Below, in pieces: positions 1-8,131 of a stretch of DNA of 54,513 nt. The notes under the pieces are model-generated. The model did no database searches. It was not told where the DNA came from and saw only the letters and a list, made by a program, of their open reading frames with translations. The DNA is from Oscillospiraceae bacterium (GTDB lineage: Bacteria; Bacillota; Clostridia; Oscillospirales; Ruminococcaceae). Numbering within the stretch: position 1 is the stretch's first letter; every line of letters begins with the position of its first letter. The stretch spans positions 1 to 54,513 of the forward strand of contig JAEDLR010000005.1 of assembly GCA_016295145.1 (NCBI GenBank). The letters run 5' to 3'. The translations under genes and the position numbers were made by a program.

Positions 1-63
1 GAAAACGACAAGACAATCATTGCCAAAGCAAAGTCCGCCATTCGCACCATTACCCATCGGTAA
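1..63 (+). CDS. C-terminal end of an unidentified gene (partial)
   Basis: The frame starting at base 1 is open for 20 codons and closes with TAA at 61-63. A strong intrinsic terminator begins 18 bases later, which is what the end of a real transcription unit looks like. The visible tail is basic (Lys, Arg, His rich) and too short to assign to a family. The remainder lies outside the window. Confidence 0.5.
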   Translation, partial: ENDKTIIAKAKSAIRTITHR

Positions 64-81
64 CAGAGGTTACTTGCAAAG

Positions 82-120
82 ATACTCCCGAAAAAGAGAC
101 TTTTTTCGGGAGTATTTTTT
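82..120. terminator. Intrinsic terminator between convergent genes
   Basis: A 14-bp perfect stem (82-95 with 102-115) closes on a short purine loop and runs into six T residues on the plus strand. It terminates the gene entering from the left. On the minus strand the same hairpin lies just beyond the CPBP protease stop and can end the operon coming from 4.7 kb, although the T-run there is weaker. Confidence 0.85.
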
Positions 121-1102
121 ATGCCTGCGTGGAGTTCGTTTCGGTCTCAGCAGCGGTGACCGTATCAGCAGGTTTGCGCTGGGGGAGCAGCAGCAGTACC
201 GTAATGCCGATGAGCAGCACAAGCGTAATGGCAACACCACCCTCCGGCCCGAAGCTACCGCCGTGCAGCCAGTTGTAGCCCTCTTTCTGCGAGAAAGTAA
301 ACAGCGAGGTATCCAGTACCATGCCGCTGACCTTCTGCCCGAACAGATTACCCTGCGCACAGTTCCAGAACGAATGCAGTGCCGCAATGCCCCAAATGCT
401 GTCAGTGCGCAGGAAATAGATCGCTGCAAAAGCGCCGTACAGTGTAAGATTGACCACCGAAAGCACGGTAACGCCGTTGTTTCCCAGGTGGGCAGCAGCA
501 AATGCCAAGGAACTGATCAGTACGGCGATCCAGCGGTTATGCTTTGCGCCAAGGCTCATCAAGAAATAACCGCGGAATACGATTTCTTCGCTGAGGCCCT
601 GTATTACCCAGCCGATGACAAACAGAATCAGCATACCTACGCTGCCCTGAAAGGTAAAACCGTCGAAGTGCAGCGCACCGCCCAGTGTTGCGAGCAGAAT
701 ACCGGAACCCATCATCACGATGGCAATGACCAAGCCGATGAGGTAATCCCTGACGCAATGCTGCCTGGTAAAGCCCATGGTGCGCAGGCTGCGGTGCTCG
801 ATGAGCGTGCAGTACAGTACTGATACCAGAATCGGTATAACGGTTAAATACAGCGAAAACGCCATAAATCCGGGGGTAGCATCCAGGTTTTCCAGTGCCG
901 CTTCACCCTGCGTGACGATCACTACAATCATGTAAGCGACCATGGGAACCATTTGCAGCAGGGTACCTGCCACCATCGTGATGAGGAAAACCACGATGAC
1001 AAGCCAGAAATTTTTAAGTGTATTGTTTCGGAATTCACGGTCGGCGCGGGCGAATACGGGGCGGGTATCACTGAGCTTCCAGTCGATGATTCTGTTTTGC
1101 AT
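119..1102 (-). CDS. CPBP-family intramembrane metalloprotease
   Basis: A 327-residue polytopic membrane protein of the CPBP (CAAX protease/bacteriocin-processing) family. The signature motifs are visible: the Glu-Glu pair with Arg (E172, E173, R177 in SEEIVFRGYF), the second motif with H205 and the third with H243 (ALHSFWN). These place the catalytic metal site inside the membrane. Family members process prenylated proteins, mature peptides or protect against bacteriocins; the substrate here cannot be told. It is the last gene of a four-gene operon: its ATG shares a base with the TAA of the LRR gene before it (TAATG), so translation is probably coupled. Confidence 0.9.
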   Translation of the reverse strand: MQNRIIDWKLSDTRPVFARADREFRNNTLKNFWLVIVVFLITMVAGTLLQMVPMVAYMIVVIVTQGEAALENLDATPGFMAFSLYLTVIPILVSVLYCTLIEHRSLRTMGFTRQHCVRDYLIGLVIAIVMMGSGILLATLGGALHFDGFTFQGSVGMLILFVIGWVIQGLSEEIVFRGYFLMSLGAKHNRWIAVLISSLAFAAAHLGNNGVTVLSVVNLTLYGAFAAIYFLRTDSIWGIAALHSFWNCAQGNLFGQKVSGMVLDTSLFTFSQKEGYNWLHGGSFGPEGGVAITLVLLIGITVLLLLPQRKPADTVTAAETETNSTQA

Positions 1103-2592
1103 TAGGATTTTGCCTTCTTTCTGCGTGCATTCAGTGCGATTGCAATCATTGCACCAAGAATGAGCACACCACCGATGCCAACGGGAATCAGCCAGTTTTT
1201 GCTAGGCGTTATCGTGCCTGCATCTCTTGCGGTGGAAAGCGTGGTTGTGGTGGTTGTTGTAATCTGCGGTGTTGTCATGGTGGCTTCATCGGCATAGATT
1301 TCTACCGCCACAGATTCGTCTTTGCCATATTGCTTGACCGCCTCCGCATTGGAATACACTGTAAATCCTTCTGCCTTGCTGAATGACTCAGTGCCGATAT
1401 CATACCGATAGCCGAGTGCTTTTTCTCCCACAGATGTGACCGTTACGGGTAAGGTCAGACTTTGCAGGTCATCACAGGCAACAAATGCCTGCGCGCCAAT
1501 GCATTCCAACTTGCTGCCAATGTTGATAAATTGCAGTGCGCGGCAGAATTTGAACGCCATCTCGTCAATGCGCATGATGGAATCTGCGGTAGTGACCACC
1601 TGCAGCGAGGTGCATTTATAAAACGCTGCCTTGCGGATTTCGGTGATGCTTGCCGGTAGATGTACCGTCGTGATATAGGGGTTGCCCTCAAAGGCGGAAT
1701 GTCCGATGATACTGACGGTATCGGGGACGGTGACTTCTAAATCATTGCCGCGGTAGGCAACCAGAATATTCCCCAGTGTGATAAAATCGCCCGGATATTG
1801 CTGAAACCACTTGGTATTGATGAGCGCATCCTGTTGCAGGTTTGCAAAGGTTGCAGGCGCATGGATGCTGCCAAGCTGCGCACAGTTATCGAAAGCACCA
1901 TCGAGAATCTGGGTAACGGAATCGGGAATGGTAATGCTCTGAATGCTGCGCTGATCGGCAAAGGCGTAATAGCTGATGGTTTTTGCCGTATCGGGCACGG
2001 TGACGTCTGTCACAGACGCATCACCCTGATATGCATACAACACGCCATCGCCCAGAATGATAAAATCATCGGTAATTTGCTGAATGAATGCAGTGCTGTC
2101 GAAAGCACAGTAGCCGATCTCACTCACCGTGTCGGGAATCACGATATTCGCCAGACGGTAGCAGTCCTCAAACGCCGAAAAACCGATGGATTCGCAATCT
2201 CTGGGTATGGTCATGCTTTGCAGATATTCACAGCCCATGAACGAATAATCTCCGATCTCGCGGACGGTTTTTGGCAGAATGACCTCATCGGCAAAGCAAT
2301 ATTGGAATGCATACTGCCCGATTTTTGTCACAGGCTTGCCCTCAATGGTATCGGGAATGGTGACCACCGATTCATTGAGCCATGTAAAGGAACGAATGGT
2401 GACTTCATCGCCGATGATATCATATTGCAGGGCATCCATGATGGGGCGCGTAGTGGTGGTAGTGGATACATTTGATGCGGCGGTGGTGGTTGTAGTAGTC
2501 GCTTCGGTGGTTTCGCCGCTGCAGGGATAGATCCACATCACGGCGGCGGCAGCGGCGGAGACCGCCGCAACCGCCCATTGCTTGATCTTCAT
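1102..2592 (-). CDS. BspA-type leucine-rich repeat surface protein, membrane anchored
   Basis: A 496-residue protein with an N-terminal hydrophobic signal segment, a Thr-rich linker (about residues 28-50), then a long run of LRR_5 (BspA/TpLRR) repeats recognised by recurring IPDTV, IGxxAFxxC and L..I.IP patterns. A transmembrane helix near residues 465-487 and an RRKK stop-transfer tail end it, so it should sit on the outer face of the membrane. Such proteins bind host or substrate surfaces or act as sensors. It lies 15 bp after the histidine kinase in the same operon, which suggests a link to that signalling system. The start has a GCGAGGA ribosome site. Three further LRR proteins of the same design lie at 36.8-41.0 kb. 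Confidence 0.85.
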   Translation of the reverse strand: MKIKQWAVAAVSAAAAAVMWIYPCSGETTEATTTTTTAASNVSTTTTTRPIMDALQYDIIGDEVTIRSFTWLNESVVTIPDTIEGKPVTKIGQYAFQYCFADEVILPKTVREIGDYSFMGCEYLQSMTIPRDCESIGFSAFEDCYRLANIVIPDTVSEIGYCAFDSTAFIQQITDDFIILGDGVLYAYQGDASVTDVTVPDTAKTISYYAFADQRSIQSITIPDSVTQILDGAFDNCAQLGSIHAPATFANLQQDALINTKWFQQYPGDFITLGNILVAYRGNDLEVTVPDTVSIIGHSAFEGNPYITTVHLPASITEIRKAAFYKCTSLQVVTTADSIMRIDEMAFKFCRALQFINIGSKLECIGAQAFVACDDLQSLTLPVTVTSVGEKALGYRYDIGTESFSKAEGFTVYSNAEAVKQYGKDESVAVEIYADEATMTTPQITTTTTTTLSTARDAGTITPSKNWLIPVGIGGVLILGAMIAIALNARRKKAKS

Positions 2593-2607
2593 ATGTGTTT
2601 TCCTCGC

Positions 2608-4044
2608 TTATGCATCCTTGTTTTCGCTTTCGGGATGAATAATGAACCAGAAATCCGAGCCGACACCCACCGTACTTTCCACGCCAAAGGCGTAATCATG
2701 CAGTCGCAGAACTGCTTTGACGATGGAAAGGCCCAATCCTGTGCCCATCACTTGCCGCTGGTAGTTTTCGCTGCGGTAGTATTTATCAAAAATCCGTGAA
2801 AGCGTTGCCTGATCCATACCTGCACCCTCATCGCGCACGGAAATGCGGATGCCTTCGGGGGTATGGCTCTGGGTGATATAGATCTGCTTACTGTCGCCCG
2901 AATAATTCATGGCGTTATTGATGAGATTGCATATCACACGTTCGATCTTGCCCGCATCACAATAGACCTGTGCTTCACCGTCCGTTTGCAAATGGAACGT
3001 ATAGCCGGAAACCGCACTCAATCCGCGGTAGCGCTCTACGATCTCCTTGAGTCGGTTCTCCATATCAAAGGTGGAACGGTCAAGGGTCACAGTGCCGTTT
3101 TCCATTTTGGAAAGATCGAGAATATCATTGACCAGCATGGTCAGGCGGTCGGTTTCTTCAATAATCACCTGCAGATGCTCTGCGCGCTTGACGGGATTAT
3201 CGCCCGAAAGGTCACGGATCATCTCTGCGTAGGCTTTCAGCATTGTCAGCGGCGTGCGCAGATCATGTGAGGCATTGGCGATCAGGTCACGCTGCATGGT
3301 ATCCACGCGGTTGATTTCATGGCTTGCATAGGTCAGGGTATGGGCAAGGCGGTCTACCTCGGAGTATCCGCCGCCCTTGAACTGGATATCGTATCTGCCG
3401 TGGGCAAGCTGTTCGGCATCCTTGGTGATGCGCACAATGGGGTCGGAAAGACGCTTGGATACAATGTAGGAGATGATAAACGCCAACACGATCAGCGTAA
3501 AGGTGATGATGAGCAGCTGCCGCTTGAGAATATCCACCGTGGAGGTCACGGGTACCAACGGTGTGTTCAGCACAAGATAGCCGTCCGGGGAATCCTTGTT
3601 ACCAATGACCGATGCGTATATCATAATACTGGAGTGGGTTGCCGGATTCACCTGCTTGCCGTAAATGATACCGTCGCCGTCGGCTTTGACCATGCGGATG
3701 ATATCCATGGTCTGATTATTCAGGCCGTGAATGACGCAGTTGATGCCCATCATATCCTTGGAGTAGACCACTCTGCCGTAACGGTCGCGCACCTCAATGC
3801 ACATATCGTTTTCCACGGCGAGCTTGGTGTAGATGTCATCGTAGCCGTCTTTTTCGTATACGGTAATCATGGTATCCGCCAGTTGAATGATATCATTGAC
3901 TTTCATGCTCTCGTAAAAGGTTTGCAGGAACAAAATCTGGAATACCCACACCAGTACAAAAACCGCCATCAGGAAAATCATAAACCAGTACCAGATGTGC
4001 GAATGCATACCGAAGCGGGTTCTTGCAAGTTTTTTAGGCTTCAA
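2608..4044 (-). CDS. Sensor histidine kinase (HAMP, HisKA, HATPase)
   Basis: A 478-residue kinase. One transmembrane helix lies at about 20-40 and another at about 175-197, flanking an extracellular sensor domain of roughly 130 residues. A HAMP linker follows, then the dimerisation/phosphoacceptor helix with H260 in NASHDLRTPLTM, and a C-terminal ATPase with N, G1 (DEGAGMD) and G2 (GTGLGLSIV) boxes. It autophosphorylates and passes phosphate to the response regulator encoded just upstream. Its start lies 11 bases inside the end of that gene, so the pair is translationally coupled. The ligand is unknown; the LRR protein and CPBP protease downstream hint at surface or envelope sensing. Confidence 0.93.
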   Translation of the reverse strand: MKPKKLARTRFGMHSHIWYWFMIFLMAVFVLVWVFQILFLQTFYESMKVNDIIQLADTMITVYEKDGYDDIYTKLAVENDMCIEVRDRYGRVVYSKDMMGINCVIHGLNNQTMDIIRMVKADGDGIIYGKQVNPATHSSIMIYASVIGNKDSPDGYLVLNTPLVPVTSTVDILKRQLLIITFTLIVLAFIISYIVSKRLSDPIVRITKDAEQLAHGRYDIQFKGGGYSEVDRLAHTLTYASHEINRVDTMQRDLIANASHDLRTPLTMLKAYAEMIRDLSGDNPVKRAEHLQVIIEETDRLTMLVNDILDLSKMENGTVTLDRSTFDMENRLKEIVERYRGLSAVSGYTFHLQTDGEAQVYCDAGKIERVICNLINNAMNYSGDSKQIYITQSHTPEGIRISVRDEGAGMDQATLSRIFDKYYRSENYQRQVMGTGLGLSIVKAVLRLHDYAFGVESTVGVGSDFWFIIHPESENKDA

Positions 4045-4699
4045 ACTTGTATCCCATTCCTCTCAAGGTCACAATAAACTTGCGGTATTCGCCCAGACTG
4101 CTGCGCAGCATCTTGATGTGGGTATCCACGGTACGGTCATCGCCGAAGAAGTCGTAGCCCCACACCTGTTCCAGCAGCTTATCACGGGTCAGGGCAAGAC
4201 CGCGGTTGCGCACCAGATAAAACAGCAGATCGTATTCCTTGGGGGTCATGTTGGCGCGCACGCCGTCCACATAGACCTCTCTGCCTGCCATATCAATGGA
4301 AAGCCCTTCAAATTGCATACGCTCCTGCACCGGCTGTGTGCCGTCACCGCGCTTGCATACCGCCTTGACTCTTGCCATCAGTTCCTTGGGAGAAAAGGGC
4401 TTTACCACATAGTCGTCTACGCCCAACTCAAAGCCAAACAGCTTGTCGTATTCCTCGCCGCGGGCAGAGAGCATGATAATGGGTGTATTTTTCTGCTTGC
4501 GGATCTCTTTGCAGGCAGAAAATCCGTCCAGTCTGGGCATCATGATATCCATGATAATGACATCGAATTCCTCATTTTTCACAAGATTGATTGCTTCCAT
4601 GCCATCGGCAGCCTCGGATACGGTATAACCTTCAAATTCGGCGTATTCACGCACTACACGGCGGATATTGATCTCGTCGTCAACGATCAGCAGTTTCAT
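4034..4699 (-). CDS. OmpR/PhoB-family response regulator
   Basis: A 221-residue two-domain regulator. The receiver domain shows the acidic pair D7-D8, phosphoacceptor D51 in IIMDIMMP and the conserved Lys in YVVKPF. A winged-helix DNA-binding domain follows, with VWGYDFFGDDRTVDTHIKMLR as the recognition region. I chose the ATG at 4697-4699 because AAAGGAG precedes it; an in-frame upstream ATG has no ribosome site. It is the first gene of the operon with its cognate kinase, an LRR protein and a CPBP protease. The promoter carries 11-bp-spaced direct repeats typical of this regulator class, so autoregulation is plausible. Confidence 0.95.
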   Translation of the reverse strand: MKLLIVDDEINIRRVVREYAEFEGYTVSEAADGMEAINLVKNEEFDVIIMDIMMPRLDGFSACKEIRKQKNTPIIMLSARGEEYDKLFGFELGVDDYVVKPFSPKELMARVKAVCKRGDGTQPVQERMQFEGLSIDMAGREVYVDGVRANMTPKEYDLLFYLVRNRGLALTRDKLLEQVWGYDFFGDDRTVDTHIKMLRSSLGEYRKFIVTLRGMGYKFEA

Positions 4700-4768
4700 A
4701 TTCGGCTCCTTTCGCAGCAGCAGTTGTATTTCACAATGGTACAATATCATCATACCATATCACGGAAA

Positions 4769-4812
4769 ATTATAACAGAGGGCTGTGAAAACTTTGTGAA
4801 ATTTGCCGTAAA
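4769..4812 (-). promoter_or_regulatory. Promoter of the two-component/LRR operon with 11-bp direct repeats
   Basis: On the minus strand a perfect TATAAT -10 (4769-4774) is preceded by TTTCAC (4785-4790), TTTCAC (4796-4801) and TTTACG (4807-4812), each 11 bp from the next. One helical turn per repeat with the last unit about 10 bp from the -10 is the usual layout for OmpR/PhoB-family activators. There is no good -35 box, which fits an activator-dependent promoter. Confidence 0.6.
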
Positions 4813-4838
4813 ATTTGATTTATTTTTGCAAAAATCCA

Positions 4839-4867
4839 TTGACATTTACGGAGGATACTGGTATAAT
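4839..4867 (+). promoter_or_regulatory. Sigma-A promoter of pfkA
   Basis: TTGACA (4839-4844), a 17-bp spacer and TATAAT (4862-4867) with an upstream TG make a near-consensus extended promoter. Transcription should start near 4874, giving a leader of about 210 bases before the pfkA ATG. Confidence 0.85.
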
Positions 4868-4873
4868 GTGAAT

Positions 4874-5085
4874 ATAGCATTCCCTTTATAACGGTTTCTG
4901 CTGCAAAATGCATATGAACATTTTGCAGAGGCAGTACAACGAAGCGTTCACGGCGTTTTGCGCCGTCCGCCGTCTATGACGGCGGTTGCAGGATATCCGG
5001 ATGGATACCTTGCAATGGCGGGGAGATAATATAGCAAAGAATCCCGCATATACCATACGCAAATGACAGGAAAGGACGAAATCCA
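4874..5085 (+). other. Long structured 5' leader of pfkA, unassigned
   Basis: The leader holds three clean hairpins in a row: a 10-bp stem (4901-4910 with 4919-4928), a 6-bp stem (4950-4955 with 4961-4966) and an 8-bp stem (4967-4974 with 4978-4985, loop TAT). None is followed by a T-run, so they are not terminators. The ribosome site AGGAAAGGA sits just before the ATG. I do not recognise a known riboswitch class. Confidence 0.5.
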
Positions 5086-6168
5086 ATGAAAAAAAGAATC
5101 GGTATTTTAACCAGCGGCGGCGATTGCCCCGGCTTGAATGCAACCATCCGCGGCGTGGCAAAGGCCTGCTTTGAAATGATGGGCGAGGACAATGTCGAAA
5201 TTGTAGGCATTTCCAACGGCTATTACGGCCTGATCCATAATATGTGCAAGGAAATGCAACCCTCGGATTTTTCCGGCATTTTAACACAGGGCGGCACGAT
5301 TCTGGGCACCAAGCGGCAGCCGTTCAAGATGATGACCGTCATCGGCAGCGATAATGTGGACAAAGTGCAGAGCATGAAGGAAACCTACAAGAAGCAAAAG
5401 CTGGATTGTCTGCTAACGCTGGGCGGCAACGGTACCCATAAAACTTCGCAGTTGCTTGCCAGTGAGGGCCTGAATGTGATCGGCCTGCCCAAAACCATTG
5501 ATAATGATATCTATGGCACCGATGTGACCTTTGGTTTCCACACTGCGGTAGATATCGCCACCGATGCCATTGACCGTCTGCACACCACTGCCGCATCGCA
5601 CAGCCGCATCCTCGTATGTGAGATCATGGGCAATAAAGCAGGATGGCTGACCCTGAACGCTGGTATTGCCGGCGGCGCGGATATTATTCTGATCCCTGAG
5701 ATTCCCTACGATATTGATACCGTTTGCGAGGCTGTCGTCAAGCGTTCTGCCAAGGGCAAGTCGTTCTCCATCCTCGCGGTGGCAGAGGGCGTGTTCGATA
5801 AGGAAGAAGCACTGCTGAAGAAAAAGGACAGGGCAAAAAAGCGCGAGGAAGCAGGCATCATTACGGCAACCTCACGCATTGCGGCGCAGATTCAGGCAGG
5901 TACGGGCATTGACACCAGAGTCTGCGTGCCGGGGCATATGCTGCGCGGCGGTTCGCCCAGTGCCTATGACCGCATCCTTGCAACCAAATTTGGTGTACAC
6001 GCTGCTAAGCTGATCCAGCAGGAGAAGTACGGCAGAACGGTTGCCATGGTCGGCGGAAAGGTCACTTCCAATAAGCTGGAGGATATTGCAGGTCTGACCA
6101 AGTTTGTTGACCCCAAGGGTCAGTTGGTGCAGACTGCAAAGCGTTTGGGCGTATCCTTTGGCGATTGA
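5086..6168 (+). CDS. pfkA: 6-phosphofructokinase
   Basis: A 360-residue phosphofructokinase that phosphorylates fructose 6-phosphate in glycolysis. The N-terminal nucleotide loop (GILTSGGDCPGLNA), GTKRQPF, the PKTIDNDI catalytic motif and MGNKAGWL are all present. Two specificity positions are informative: the residue matching E. coli Gly104 is Gly, and the one matching position 124 is Lys. Gly plus Lys is the pattern of ATP-using group III enzymes such as that of Streptomyces coelicolor; pyrophosphate enzymes have Asp plus Lys. Oddly, the Asp before that Gly (E. coli D103, Mg binding) is Asn here (GGNGT). It is single-gene, with its own strong promoter and terminator. Confidence 0.93.
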   Translation: MKKRIGILTSGGDCPGLNATIRGVAKACFEMMGEDNVEIVGISNGYYGLIHNMCKEMQPSDFSGILTQGGTILGTKRQPFKMMTVIGSDNVDKVQSMKETYKKQKLDCLLTLGGNGTHKTSQLLASEGLNVIGLPKTIDNDIYGTDVTFGFHTAVDIATDAIDRLHTTAASHSRILVCEIMGNKAGWLTLNAGIAGGADIILIPEIPYDIDTVCEAVVKRSAKGKSFSILAVAEGVFDKEEALLKKKDRAKKREEAGIITATSRIAAQIQAGTGIDTRVCVPGHMLRGGSPSAYDRILATKFGVHAAKLIQQEKYGRTVAMVGGKVTSNKLEDIAGLTKFVDPKGQLVQTAKRLGVSFGD

Positions 6169-6185
6169 TTTTTGCAGCGAATCCG

Positions 6186-6215
6186 GTGCAGGGCTTCTGG
6201 CTCTGCACTTTTTTT
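6186..6215 (+). terminator. Intrinsic terminator of pfkA
   Basis: A 9-bp stem (6186-6194 with 6200-6208) followed by seven T residues, 18 bases after the pfkA stop. Confidence 0.9.
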
Positions 6216-6230
6216 GCGGTGTTGCGGTTG

Positions 6231-6265
6231 AAAAAACGAGGTTGATGGCAAGCATCAGCCTCGTT
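6231..6265 (-). terminator. Intrinsic terminator of the TrmH-family gene
   Basis: A stem of about 13 bp (6235-6247 with 6253-6265, one mismatch) followed on the minus strand by six T residues (plus-strand A-run 6231-6236). It lies 17 bases beyond the methylase stop. Confidence 0.8.
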
Positions 6266-6281
6266 TGTCGTATTGTATGGT

Positions 6282-7118
6282 CTATCCTCGCTTGAGATTG
6301 CCCAGTTCCCAGAACGCTACCGCACCGGCAGCGGCAACATTCAGTGAATCCACACCGTGAGCCATGGGAATCTTGACCGTATAATCGCAGTCGGCAATGG
6401 TGGCATCGGCAAGACCGTCACCCTCGGTGCCAAGCACAATGGCGAGTTGTTCCGTTTGTGCAAGACGGGGGTCATCTATGCGGATGGTGTCCTCACACAA
6501 CGCCATCGCAACGGTTCGAAAGCCCAGTTGCCGTAGCTGTGCAATGCCCTTTTGCGGCCAGTCAGCAGAATTCGCTCCGATGTAAGTCCACGGCACTTGA
6601 AATACCGTGCCCATACTCACACGCACTGCGCGACGGTAAAGCGGATCGCTGCAAGCAGGGGTGAGCAGTACCGCATCCATATTCAGCGCAGCCGCCGAAC
6701 GGAAAATTGCGCCGATATTAGTGGAGTTCATGATGTTTTCCAGTACGGCGATGCGCTTTGCACCGTTGCATACCGCCTCTACCGCGGGCAGAGGCTTGCG
6801 CTTCATGGCGCACAGTGCGCCCCTTGCCATGGTGTAGCCTGTCAGTTGCGTGATCACAGGGGAATCGGCGGTAAAGACGGGAATCTCCCCACAGCGTACA
6901 AGAATATCTTTTGCCTGTGTGTCGATGTGTTTGCGCTCCAGCAGCATAGATACTGGCTCAAAGCCCGCATCCATTGCCCGGCGTATCACCTTGGGGCTTT
7001 CTGCAATAAACAAGCCCGTCTGCGGCTCGTAGTAGTGCATCAACTGGGTTTCGGAAAGTCGGGCGTAAACATCCAGTTCGGTGGCAGCAAAATCGGTGAT
7101 CTCAATAATATTCGGCAT
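6282..7118 (-). CDS. TrmH/SpoU-family RNA 2'-O-methyltransferase
   Basis: A 278-residue SPOUT methylase acting on rRNA or tRNA ribose with S-adenosylmethionine. An N-terminal substrate-binding domain (about 1-110) precedes the trefoil-knot domain. The three family motifs are visible: NSTNIGAIFRSA, LGTEGDGL and PMAHGVDSLNVAAAGAV, the last containing the SAM-binding knot. The ATG has a GGGAG ribosome site eight bases upstream. It stands alone between its terminator and a short gap. The exact nucleotide target cannot be read from sequence. Confidence 0.9.
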   Translation of the reverse strand: MPNIIEITDFAATELDVYARLSETQLMHYYEPQTGLFIAESPKVIRRAMDAGFEPVSMLLERKHIDTQAKDILVRCGEIPVFTADSPVITQLTGYTMARGALCAMKRKPLPAVEAVCNGAKRIAVLENIMNSTNIGAIFRSAAALNMDAVLLTPACSDPLYRRAVRVSMGTVFQVPWTYIGANSADWPQKGIAQLRQLGFRTVAMALCEDTIRIDDPRLAQTEQLAIVLGTEGDGLADATIADCDYTVKIPMAHGVDSLNVAAAGAVAFWELGNLKRG

Positions 7119-7238
7119 GATTGTATCTCCCTTTGGTATCCTATGGCACTGCGGTGGATCATTGCCTGATGGATGCCAGTATTCCTTGTGTATAGCATAC
7201 GATTTTCAGGGCGATTTCGCACAAAGCCGATGCTGCCC

Positions 7239-8003
7239 TTATCTCTTTTTGTAGATGACCAGTTCGGGATTTACACCGTTCTCTTCGTAAGTACAGATTA
7301 GTATAAACTCCATATTTGCAAGCACCCCGAAGCAGCGGTCGCCGCCAAATTCACATTCCAGCTGATTCCCGAGGTATGTTGCCTGATCGTCTAAAAACTT
7401 GACCATGTTGCCGTTGGGCAGCCGGTATTCCAGATTGACATAGCTGCCCACCAGCGCATTCAGTTTGGTGAGTTTTGGCATACCATCAATATGCAGCTCG
7501 TTGATCTCGTCTATGAGGGTCTGCTTAAATGCCTCAAAGTGACCATCGCCGCCAAGTTCCTGATAGCGTTTCCAGTAATCGAGTTTCGGCAAAGTATCGC
7601 GCAGATATCTTCTGGCATCCTCCTCTGAAAACTGATCGTTTGCCATATGCTTTACGCATACATCAATCAGGTCATCCATATCGCTGTACATATATTCTCC
7701 GTCGGCATAGCACCACTTGCAGTAATGTTCATTGAAACAGCCGTCTTTCTCTTTCGAGATGTTGCAGTCCTCAAGGGGCATCCCACAGCACTGACAGATC
7801 AGCTTCATGGGCGAACCCAGCAGTGTGTTGATCGACACATCATACAGCCTGGAGAGTAGTTTCAGCGTTTCGGTGTTGGGCACGGTTTCTCCGGTTTCCC
7901 AACGGGATACAGCCTGACGGGTCACAAACACCTTTTCAGCAAGCTGATCCTGTGAGAGTCCATGCTTGGTGCGAAGCTCCAGAAGAACGGTTTTGGTTTC
8001 CAT
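7239..8003 (-). CDS. HTH (XRE) regulator fused to a zinc-ribbon/effector domain
   Basis: A 254-residue protein. Residues about 1-65 form a Cro/C1-type helix-turn-helix (LSQDQLAEKVFVTRQAVSRWE). Then comes a cysteine cluster (CQCCGMPL, later HYCKWCY) like the putative zinc-ribbon domains found behind such HTH modules in Firmicutes. The C-terminal part has a beta-rich look, with an LVGSYVNLEY segment and a C-terminal ELVIYKKR strand. I took the ATG at 8001-8003 because GGGAGG lies just upstream; a farther in-frame ATG is inside the promoter. Likely a transcriptional regulator with a metal- or ligand-binding tail; target unknown. Confidence 0.75.
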   Translation of the reverse strand: METKTVLLELRTKHGLSQDQLAEKVFVTRQAVSRWETGETVPNTETLKLLSRLYDVSINTLLGSPMKLICQCCGMPLEDCNISKEKDGCFNEHYCKWCYADGEYMYSDMDDLIDVCVKHMANDQFSEEDARRYLRDTLPKLDYWKRYQELGGDGHFEAFKQTLIDEINELHIDGMPKLTKLNALVGSYVNLEYRLPNGNMVKFLDDQATYLGNQLECEFGGDRCFGVLANMEFILICTYEENGVNPELVIYKKR

Positions 8004-8034
8004 GGTGGTTTCCTCCCTTGTTTGATATAGTTCT

Positions 8035-8063
8035 ATTTTACCATATTCGTTGGGGAAAAGCAA
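8035..8063 (-). promoter_or_regulatory. Promoter of the XRE/zinc-ribbon gene
   Basis: On the minus strand TTGCTT (8058-8063), 17 bp, then TAAAAT (8035-8040) preceded by TGG. It lies about 30 bases before the chosen start codon. Confidence 0.6.
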
Positions 8064-8131
8064 GCAACCGTCCGTTGCCTCATGGGTATAAAGTACCAGA
8101 CCGTCATATCGTCGCAGTTTTGGTGCAGCTC

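Noticed and set aside
1102..2592. Thr-rich linkers taken as a sign of dockerin or cohesin modules
   Set aside because: No calcium-binding dockerin repeats or cohesin fold seen; only LRR_5 units.
4901..4985. pfkA leader hairpins considered as terminators
   Set aside because: No T-run follows any of the stems.
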